DNA of 64,000 bases from Pseudaeromonas sp038247115 (GTDB taxonomy: Bacteria; Pseudomonadota; Gammaproteobacteria; Enterobacterales; Aeromonadaceae), in the NCBI GenBank assembly GCA_038247115.1, contig JBBRVG010000006.1:1-64000 (forward strand). The letters run 5' to 3'. Shown in pieces: positions 17,007 to 23,747 of the stretch. Numbering within the stretch: position 1 is the stretch's first letter; the number at the start of each line of letters is the position of its first letter. The position numbers were made by a program, and so were the translations under genes. Below the pieces are notes generated by a model. The model was not told where the DNA came from. It saw nothing but the letters and a program-made list of their open reading frames with translations, and made no database searches.

Positions 17007-18262
17007 GCTTCGGCTTTGGCGCTCATCTTTTGCTGCGGCGGGTACCAGTTCAACAATCCTTGCTGGATCCGCGCCGCCGCCGCTTCCGGCGTCAAGTGAC
17101 CGAGCACAACCGCTTGGCTCACCTCGGCTATTTCGCTGGTAAACGCAGGTTGCCCACGAGACAAAAACTGGGCCCCGAGCCGAATGGTGGAGTCACAGGT
17201 ATCCCGCCATCCCATCATGGTGCTGGCTACCGGATCCTTGAGCTCGAAAAAGTGATTGGAAAGCGAGAAAAAGCCGGGTACCGAATTGGAAAAACGCTCG
17301 GCAAATTCCGCAGAAGCCATCCACTCCACCAACTTGATGGCGGCCTCTTTGTGGGGGCTGGCCGCATTGATCGCGATGCCCATGTCGGTATGGTCGGTGA
17401 AGTAGCAGGAGTCACCGGCTTTGGCGACCGGCGGAGGAAAGGCGCCAAAGTTAACCTTGCCGGTGAACTGGGCGATGGACCAGGAGCCTGCCACTATCAT
17501 GGCCGCTTTGCCCGCCGCAAACGCATCCACCGCTTTGGCTTCTGTGGCTTCAGCCGGGTTGGCACCTATATAGGGAGTCCAGCGCGATAACTCACGAAAC
17601 ACCTCGACATAGGCCGGGTCGGTAAACCGCGCCTGACCATTCACTAACGCCAGGCGGCCATCCTCACCATGCCAATAATTGGGTCCGATATTTTGAAATC
17701 CCAGCTCGGATACCACCCAACTGTCATGGGCGGCAAAAGCCAATGGCAGGTAACGTCCATCCTGCTTTACCCTCTCCAGCACGGCAAAAAACTCGTCGCG
17801 CGTCTTGGGTGGTGCGATCCCCAGCTCCTTGAAAATGTCGAGGTTGAAATAAAATCCCTGGATCACCGAAGCAATGGGTAAACAGAAAGTCTGTGCTCCG
17901 GTATCGGTTTGCCAAGCCGCTTTGGCAAAACTGGGGAAGTTCTCCATCCCCTGCAGATCCGTCAGATCCAGCAGATGCCCCTCCTGAAACAGTTGCAGCG
18001 ACTGATCATAGGGGCGGCAGGTGATTAAGTCCCCCGCCTTGCCGTCAGCCAGCCGCTGGCTTAGGCCCTGATCGTATTCCGCCGAGCGCAACGGCTGCAG
18101 CCGAACCCTAATCTCCGGATGCTGCGCTTGGAAGCGGGGCAGGAACTGCTCCTTCCACAGCACTTCGTCATCCACGCGCCAGGTTTCCAACACCAGCTCT
18201 TCGGCCACGGCGCTACCACTCAGCCCCAACACCAGCAGACAGGCACTTGCATATTTCCACAT
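16940..18262 (-). CDS. Periplasmic sugar-binding protein paired with a chemoreceptor (copy 1)
   Basis: 440-residue family-1 solute-binding protein with signal peptide (CLLVLGLSGSAVA). Core motifs: LETWRVDDEVLWKEQFLPRF at the start, GDLITCRPYDQSLQLFQEG, GMENFPSFAKAAWQTDTG, AAMIVAGSWSIAQF and VEWMASAEFAERFSNSVPG. No permease or ATPase gene is nearby; instead it lies 10 bp after a chemoreceptor gene in the same direction, so it probably presents a sugar to that receptor. The last 25 or so residues are low complexity (Ala, Pro, Ser), beyond the normal fold. It is very similar along its whole length to 59099-60490. Context points to cello- or xylo-oligosaccharide ligands. Confidence 0.85.
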   Translation of the reverse strand: MWKYASACLLVLGLSGSAVAEELVLETWRVDDEVLWKEQFLPRFQAQHPEIRVRLQPLRSAEYDQGLSQRLADGKAGDLITCRPYDQSLQLFQEGHLLDLTDLQGMENFPSFAKAAWQTDTGAQTFCLPIASVIQGFYFNLDIFKELGIAPPKTRDEFFAVLERVKQDGRYLPLAFAAHDSWVVSELGFQNIGPNYWHGEDGRLALVNGQARFTDPAYVEVFRELSRWTPYIGANPAEATEAKAVDAFAAGKAAMIVAGSWSIAQFTGKVNFGAFPPPVAKAGDSCYFTDHTDMGIAINAASPHKEAAIKLVEWMASAEFAERFSNSVPGFFSLSNHFFELKDPVASTMMGWRDTCDSTIRLGAQFLSRGQPAFTSEIAEVSQAVVLGHLTPEAAAARIQQGLLNWYPPQQKMSAKAEACAVSAVPGSPSSAVAAPPAGD

Positions 18263-18272
18263 AGATACTCTC

Positions 18273-20252
18273 CTACAGCTTGAAACGTGCGACCAGGGTC
18301 TGCTGCTGGCTGGCCAGCTGCGCTAACACCTCACCACTACTCGCCGATGATCGGGATGCTTGCTCGGTTTCGAAGGCCACATCCGCGATACTGGCCACGT
18401 GCTGGGCCACCGCCTGACTCACTGAAATCTGCTCTTCGGCGGCATAGGCCACCTGGTCGACAATCTCCTTGATGGCTACCATCTTGGAGGCGATCCCCGC
18501 CAGCGCCCTCTCGGTTTCCCGAGTCTGATGGACACTCAACTGGGTTTGCTCATGACTGCGCACCATGACAGCCGCCATTTCGCTGCTGCAGTTTTGCAGG
18601 TTATCGATCATGGTCTGGATCTCCTGGGTCGCCCCTTGGGATCGGGTCGCCAGAGCTCTGACTTCATCGGAAACCACGGCAAAGCCCCGTCCGGCATCAC
18701 CGGCCCGGGCCGCTTCAATGGCCGCATTGAGGGCTAGCAAATTGGTTTGTTCGGCAATGCCGCGGATCACCTCGAGAATATTGCCAATATTGCCGCTGTA
18801 TCCCTCCAGCTTGTGGGTGATGACCACGGCTTCGGCAATCCCGGCCGCCAGTTGCTCAATCCCGTGCCGGTTTTCCAGCACCAGACTCCTGCCGAGCTGG
18901 CTGTCCTCGTTCGCCGAATCCACTTCCTGACGGGCATGTTCGCTGGAGCGAGCGACTTCCGTGGCACTGGACTCCAGCTCGGAGATGGCTGCCGCCACCT
19001 GATCGGTCTGATTTTTTTGTTCCTGCACCCGAGCCATTACCAATTCGCTGATCCCGGCGGTTTTTTGCGTCTCGCGCACCAGATGTTCGGAGCCGGTCTG
19101 GACCTCGACCAAGAGCGCCTTGGTATGGTGAGCCAGTTGGTCTATCGAATGGGCCAGCTCACCCAATTCATTGCGGGCGGCATAATTCACCCGCAGCGTC
19201 ATATCCCCCTGCTCCATCAGCGCCAAAACCTGGTTGATACGCGCCAGCGGCAACTGGATACTGCGCGCCGTACTCCAGGCAATCCCGAACGCTATCAGTA
19301 GCGAAAAGATCGCGACCGCTACAATCCAGAAACGAGCACTCTGCACCGCAACATCCGCACTGTGCCGATCCGCTTGCATGCTCTGATTACTGATGACGAT
19401 CAGTTGGTCCAATGCCACGCCAAGCTGGCGGGTCGACGCTTCCTCCTTCTGCCGCAGAGCCCGTAATTGAACGTCAATCTCCTGATGACGCGTCAAGGCA
19501 GCAATCAGACCTTGATCGCCAAACACCAGCCGCGGAATACGCTGCACATGGCGGATAAATCGGGCTTTCACATCCTCAGGCACCGCAATCCGCGTCAAAC
19601 GCTGATTGGCCATTTCGATATCCTTGGCCAACACCGACTGTAATTCCTGCAAATTGGTCTTGGCATCGGCGCGCTGGATCATCTTCAGATCCCGGGCTAT
19701 CCCGCTGGTGATGAGCTCAGACTTGTTCAACAAGGAGCGCTGGTTGGCGGAAAAGCGTAGTAACAAATCAGCGGCCGAACGATAGTGATCGTCCAGCTGC
19801 AACAGCTCACTGCGCATCTGTGACAGACGTTGTGCCAGCACGGCGGACTCGTCATGCAGCCCCATCAACTGCTCGGAAATAGCGAATAGTTTTGGGGCCT
19901 CATCCGTCACCCTATCTAGCTGCTGCTGACTCTCCGGCATCAATGTCAGAGCCGAAAATTCGCGGACATATTGCGCATAGCGCGCCTTGTCCTGGGCAAA
20001 ACTCTGGCGCAACTGCGGGAATGTCGAAACATCCCAACTGGCCAGATGGGCCAAACTATTCCGATCCGCCGCCATCAAGGTTTCACGCAGCCGGCTGGCG
20101 GCTAAGGTCAATGGCGTGGCTTGTTCGGTGACTTGCAAAAAACGACCATGGATTGTGGTCGTTTTCAGGTAACTGATGACTCCGAGGAGCAGTAACAGCA
20201 GCAGGAGTAGAGCAAAACCCAAGCGGATCCGTTGTACGATTGACATCGACAT
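18273..20252 (-). CDS. Methyl-accepting chemotaxis protein with large helical periplasmic domain (copy 1)
   Basis: From ATG 20252 the product has 659 residues, exactly as long as its paralogue at 60500-62479. Membrane segment 1 at about 11-29, an all-helical periplasmic domain of about 277 residues, membrane segment 2 at about 308-328, a HAMP domain, and a signalling domain with the conserved hairpin tip (EQTNLLALNAAIEAARAGD, then GRGFAVVSDEVRALA). The sensor length suits a helical-bimodular fold rather than a simple four-helix bundle. It ends VARFKL, with no NWETF-type receptor tail. ATG 20246 with GAGG at 8 nt is an alternative start. It lies 95 bp after GH3 and 10 bp before the binding protein. 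Confidence 0.93.
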   Translation of the reverse strand: MSMSIVQRIRLGFALLLLLLLLLGVISYLKTTTIHGRFLQVTEQATPLTLAASRLRETLMAADRNSLAHLASWDVSTFPQLRQSFAQDKARYAQYVREFSALTLMPESQQQLDRVTDEAPKLFAISEQLMGLHDESAVLAQRLSQMRSELLQLDDHYRSAADLLLRFSANQRSLLNKSELITSGIARDLKMIQRADAKTNLQELQSVLAKDIEMANQRLTRIAVPEDVKARFIRHVQRIPRLVFGDQGLIAALTRHQEIDVQLRALRQKEEASTRQLGVALDQLIVISNQSMQADRHSADVAVQSARFWIVAVAIFSLLIAFGIAWSTARSIQLPLARINQVLALMEQGDMTLRVNYAARNELGELAHSIDQLAHHTKALLVEVQTGSEHLVRETQKTAGISELVMARVQEQKNQTDQVAAAISELESSATEVARSSEHARQEVDSANEDSQLGRSLVLENRHGIEQLAAGIAEAVVITHKLEGYSGNIGNILEVIRGIAEQTNLLALNAAIEAARAGDAGRGFAVVSDEVRALATRSQGATQEIQTMIDNLQNCSSEMAAVMVRSHEQTQLSVHQTRETERALAGIASKMVAIKEIVDQVAYAAEEQISVSQAVAQHVASIADVAFETEQASRSSASSGEVLAQLASQQQTLVARFKL

Positions 20253-20300
20253 CACCTCATTTCTCCATCTACACAGGCAACAGACATTGCACATCGAAAC

Positions 20301-20326
20301 ACCAAGACGCCCGCAGGCGCCTTGGT
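20301..20326 (-). terminator. Hairpin between GH3 and the chemoreceptor gene
   Basis: Eleven-base arms ACCAAGACGCC / GGCGCCTTGGT with one wobble and a 4-base loop; the tail on the minus strand (GTTTCG) is weak. More likely a partial terminator or mRNA-stability hairpin inside a GH3-receptor-binding-protein operon than a full stop. Confidence 0.45.
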
Positions 20327-20346
20327 GGTTACGTCGATATGAGCCG

Positions 20347-23097
20347 TTAGGGTTTTAACTGGCCCTGACAGTCGAGTTGCTTGAGATCCTTTCCCGGTTG
20401 CAGCAAGGAGGCGGGCACCCAACGTACCGTCGCCACATCAATCCGCGCCTGGCCATTGGTCGCCAACATGAAGGGGGTATTGGTCTTGGCAAAGTCCATC
20501 CCATCCTTCAGACAGCTCAGCGGCAGGCTGATGGTCAGCCACTGTCCCTCCGGCAATTGCCGCAGGGTCGAGGTCACGTCAATCGATTTGCCGCAAGGCC
20601 AACCACACTGCAGACCCAGGGTCATATCGCTTTGCGGCGCCTGTTGCACCCGCAGCGTCACCTGCAACTCACTGTTCGCCTTCAGGTAGCTGCGACGATC
20701 CGCACCCTTGACCTGGGTGGTCTGCAATTGCAGGGTCGCGCCCGAATCCACGCCCGGTTTGTTTTCACCCAGAAAGGTCACGGCGCGCGCATCTTGCTGA
20801 CGCAGATAGTCAATGGGCTGCACCTTGATGAACTTCATCTCGGTCACGCTGTTGCCTGAGACTTCGGTGCCGGTCCAGTTGCTGGCATCGCCCATCCGCA
20901 AACGATGCTCTTCACTGGCTTTGGGACCAAACAACTCCAGTACCTTGCCGGCGGCCGTCAGCTTGGCCGGATCGGTTTCATTACAACCAAACTTGCGGTT
21001 ATCCAGCGGCAGCTGGTTCAAATTGCTGACGCGGGCCGCCACCGGGGACGGCTGCTGGTAACTCAGACCATAGCCATAGGGGAACAGCGGTGCGGTTGCG
21101 CCTTGCAAGTCCTGCTCAAACGCCGGCCGCTTCCAGCCCGGAATATTGGTCGGAGTGCGATTGATGGCGGTGGCACACTTCAGGAACGGCCAGGAGAACG
21201 ATAGGCGGCCCTGGAAGTCATGGCCCGGCTTGTCATTGGCATCTTTAAACAGCACATCGGTGATGCCCTCGCCTTCCGTGCCTGGCAACCAGGCGGCCAC
21301 GAACGCCGAGGAGAGATTGATCTCTTCGTTGACATAGAGGGGACGTCCAGAAAACAGCACAGTCACCACAGGGATCCCGGCCGCCTTGAGTTGCTTCAGG
21401 GTCTGCAGGTCATCGTGATAGCTGTTTTTCAACTCGGAGTAAGCCAGCGTCTTATTATCCGGAATATCGCCAAACCATTCGGCGTAAGGGTCTTCCCCCA
21501 TCACCAGGATGGCCACATCCGGTTTGGCCGCCTTCAGATCCGTCGGCTGGGTACTGGTCAGCACATGATCCGCGCCGACCGTCGAGCGAATGGCATCCAG
21601 CAGGCTTTGCGCGCCGGGGAAATCAGAACGCTGATTTTCCGTGCCTTGCCAGGTCAGACTCCAGCCGCCCACCTGTTTGCCCAGATCGTCCGCGGCACTG
21701 CCCACCACCAGCACCTTGCTGCTGCGGCTCAAGGGCAGGATCTTGTCTTCGTTTTTCAGCAGCACCAGCGACTTGCGCACCGCTTCGCGCGCCAGCGCCT
21801 TATGTTCGGCAGCCCCCAGCTCAGCCTGCTTACCCGCCAATTCCCGAGCGGATGGCTGGGGCTTTTGCCACAAGCCAGCCCGCATCTTAACCCGCAGGAT
21901 CCGCGTCACCGCATCATCAATCCGGCTCATCGGGATCTGCTTCTGTGCCACGCCATCGAGCAAACTCTGGCGGAAGGCTTGCCAGTCTTTGCGCGCCGTG
22001 ACCATGAAGATATCGACCCCGGCCAGCACGGCTGGCAGGCAGGCGCCCATGGTACAACCCGCTATTTCGCTATGACCGTTCCAGTCAGATACGATCAGGC
22101 CATCAAAGCCCATTTTGCCCTTGAGCACATCGGTCAGCAGATACTGACTGCCATGCAGCTTGCCGTTGTATTCAACCTCATCATCCGCCAGCACATCCCG
22201 ATTCAAGGGGTTGTGCCAGCTATTGAAGGAAGCCATCACCACCTGCGCCCCGGCATCCAGACCCGAGAAGTAGCCCACCGCATGGAGATTGCGCAGCGCC
22301 TCTTCGGAGTAAAGATTCTGGCCGCGGTCGACACCATCCTGAGTGCCGCCATCACCGACGAAGTGTTTGACGTTGGAGATGACATGCCGTTGCCCGCGCA
22401 GATCGGCAGCCGAGCCCTGCAGACCACGCACCATCTCACCGGCATAGTGGTAGACGATCGCCGGATCTTCGGAGTAGCCCTCGTAAGTCCGCCCCCAGCG
22501 ATCATCCCGTGGTACCGCGACCGTGGGTGCGAAGGTCCAATCCAGTCCGGTTGCGGCCACTTCCCGTGCCGTGATCTGACCGATACGGAAAATCAGGTTC
22601 GGATCGCGAGCCGCACCCAGACCTATGTTGTGAGGAAACAGGGTTGCCGAAAACACGTTGTTGTGTCCATGCACGGCATCGGTTGCCCACATAAAGGGAA
22701 TGCGAAAGCCCCGGCCCTTGAAGCCCGCCTCAGACGCCAACCAATACTGATCCGCTTGCTGCGCCCAATCCTGAGCCGAGGCATGCTTGTTGTTGTTTGG
22801 CCAGCCGCCACCGCCATTGAGCACAGAGCCGATCTTGTATTTGCTGATCTCCTCAGGCGTCACCTCGCGGAAGTCCGGCTGGATCATCTGGCCGACCTTC
22901 TCTTCCAGCGTCATCTGCGCCAGCAAAGCCTGGATCTCTTGCTCCATATTTTTATCCTGGGCGATCGCGCTGCGGATCTGCGGCCACTGCCCAAAATGAG
23001 GAACATCCGTCACTCCCTCCGCCGAAGCGGCGCTCGCCAGAGCACAACCCACCCATAGACAGGTCACAGACCTGGCCAGACCATTTCTTATCTTCAT
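20347..23097 (-). CDS. GH3 beta-glucosidase / exo-1,3/1,4-beta-glucanase with ExoP-like C-terminal module
   Basis: 916 residues, secreted (signal peptide ending ALASAASA), probably periplasmic. GH3 TIM barrel from about residue 55: EEKVGQMIQPDF, WATDAVHGHNN, VKHFVGDGGT (Lys244-His245) and the nucleophile Asp338 in GLIVSDWNGH. The alpha/beta sandwich follows (LVLLKNEDKILPL, LVVGSAADDLGKQ, VTVLFSGRPLY). From about residue 770 there is an additional module (GLQCGWPCGKSIDV, GQWLTISLPLSCLK, TPFMLATN) like the ExoP-type C-terminal domain, shared with the lipoprotein at 6940-8199. This layout is known from exo-beta-glucanases acting on cello- and laminari-oligosaccharides. Upstream are operators at 23182 and 23318. 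Confidence 0.93.
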   Translation of the reverse strand: MKIRNGLARSVTCLWVGCALASAASAEGVTDVPHFGQWPQIRSAIAQDKNMEQEIQALLAQMTLEEKVGQMIQPDFREVTPEEISKYKIGSVLNGGGGWPNNNKHASAQDWAQQADQYWLASEAGFKGRGFRIPFMWATDAVHGHNNVFSATLFPHNIGLGAARDPNLIFRIGQITAREVAATGLDWTFAPTVAVPRDDRWGRTYEGYSEDPAIVYHYAGEMVRGLQGSAADLRGQRHVISNVKHFVGDGGTQDGVDRGQNLYSEEALRNLHAVGYFSGLDAGAQVVMASFNSWHNPLNRDVLADDEVEYNGKLHGSQYLLTDVLKGKMGFDGLIVSDWNGHSEIAGCTMGACLPAVLAGVDIFMVTARKDWQAFRQSLLDGVAQKQIPMSRIDDAVTRILRVKMRAGLWQKPQPSARELAGKQAELGAAEHKALAREAVRKSLVLLKNEDKILPLSRSSKVLVVGSAADDLGKQVGGWSLTWQGTENQRSDFPGAQSLLDAIRSTVGADHVLTSTQPTDLKAAKPDVAILVMGEDPYAEWFGDIPDNKTLAYSELKNSYHDDLQTLKQLKAAGIPVVTVLFSGRPLYVNEEINLSSAFVAAWLPGTEGEGITDVLFKDANDKPGHDFQGRLSFSWPFLKCATAINRTPTNIPGWKRPAFEQDLQGATAPLFPYGYGLSYQQPSPVAARVSNLNQLPLDNRKFGCNETDPAKLTAAGKVLELFGPKASEEHRLRMGDASNWTGTEVSGNSVTEMKFIKVQPIDYLRQQDARAVTFLGENKPGVDSGATLQLQTTQVKGADRRSYLKANSELQVTLRVQQAPQSDMTLGLQCGWPCGKSIDVTSTLRQLPEGQWLTISLPLSCLKDGMDFAKTNTPFMLATNGQARIDVATVRWVPASLLQPGKDLKQLDCQGQLKP

Positions 23098-23181
23098 TCG
23101 TCACTAACTCCTGATGTTCGCACTCATGACTCGACCGATTGGTAACAGTGGCAGCATCAAAGAATGGAACGGCTCAATTGT

Positions 23182-23193
23182 GAAATCGATTGC
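23182..23193. promoter_or_regulatory. LacI-type operator, one mismatch
   Basis: GAAATCGATTGC, 85 bp before the GH3 start and 136 bp from the perfect site at 23318. Confidence 0.58.
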
Positions 23194-23283
23194 ATATCAG
23201 CAATTATGGTAGACAGAAGTGTCCCTTCTATTCCAGCTGTTCCGTAACAGCTTCGAGCAAATATCGACCACCAATCCGAGAAT

Positions 23284-23299
23284 GGTGAGCCGGATCACA
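23284..23299. promoter_or_regulatory. CRP-binding site
   Basis: GGTGAGCCGGATCACA matches TGTGA-N6-TCACA at nine of ten positions. Its centre is about 70 bp upstream of the start site predicted from the TATACT box at 23348, fitting a class I CRP promoter. Confidence 0.65.
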
Positions 23300-23317
23300 A
23301 AGATAAAAACAACACGA

Positions 23318-23329
23318 GAAATCGATTTC
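23318..23329. promoter_or_regulatory. LacI-type operator, perfect palindrome
   Basis: GAAATCGATTTC lying just where the -35 region of the predicted plus-strand promoter would be. Confidence 0.72.
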
Positions 23330-23353
23330 TAGAATCAAAAAAAGCCATATACT
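23324..23353 (+). promoter_or_regulatory. Possible plus-strand promoter under CRP and operator control
   Basis: TATACT at 23348-23353 is a good -10 box; the -35 area is poor and overlaps the operator, as expected for a CRP-dependent, repressed promoter. Transcription would start near 23360 and meet the terminator at 23452 before reaching the GH9 gene. Confidence 0.35.
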
Positions 23354-23451
23354 GCCGAAATCATCCTGATTTACCCGTCAAGGTGAGATGTAACCCGGTT
23401 TTTATTGCTAATAATTACGGGGTTCCATGCTGAGTTAGTTCCTTTGTTTCG

Positions 23452-23476
23452 ACCCGGGCTTGCCCGGGTTTTTTTA
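23452..23476 (+). terminator. Intrinsic terminator upstream of the GH9 gene
   Basis: Stem ACCCGGGC / GCCCGGGT, 2-base loop in the perfect pairing, then eight T residues: a strong terminator on the plus strand. It lies 270 bp before the GH9 start with no gene ahead of it, so it must end a short leader or small RNA. Confidence 0.75.
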
Positions 23477-23490
23477 TGCCATAAAAATAT

Positions 23491-23502
23491 GAAATCGATG
23501 CC
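23491..23502. promoter_or_regulatory. LacI-type operator, variant
   Basis: GAAATCGATGCC, identical to the site at 8268; directly after the terminator. Confidence 0.6.
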
Positions 23503-23617
23503 AATCAGGTCGCTTGGCCGTGGGGGAAAACGCCACTCCAGCGAAAATTTGCCAACGCCTTCACATTTCATCGACTCAGATTTGATTTACCGGGCTGGGT
23601 GTTGTTACTTGCATCGT

Positions 23618-23629
23618 GAAATCGATTTC
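23618..23629. promoter_or_regulatory. LacI-type operator, perfect palindrome
   Basis: GAAATCGATTTC, 119 bp before the GH9 start codon. A weak match (GAAATCGACTCG) follows at 23702. Confidence 0.72.
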
Positions 23630-23747
23630 TAGCATCCGTGACGCATGGTTGCGAATGGCCCATAATCAGGCCAGGAGACAATACCGATCGGACTGAGTGC
23701 AGAAATCGACTCGATATTTTTCCGTCTGCTATCTAAAGAGGTAACAC

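Larger units (their letters stand above)
23098..23747. promoter_or_regulatory. Divergent regulatory region of GH3 and GH9 genes
   Basis: 650 bp with four operator-like sites, one CRP site, a likely -10 box on the plus strand and an intrinsic terminator in the middle. It separates GH3 (minus) from GH9 (plus). No protein-coding gene of credible quality is seen. Confidence 0.65.

Noticed and set aside
21220..23058. Long 612-codon open frame opposite the GH3 gene
   Set aside because: It lies wholly antisense to a GH3 gene with all catalytic motifs; its translation is rich in Arg, His and Gln with no domain or signal, as expected for a shadow frame in GC-rich DNA.
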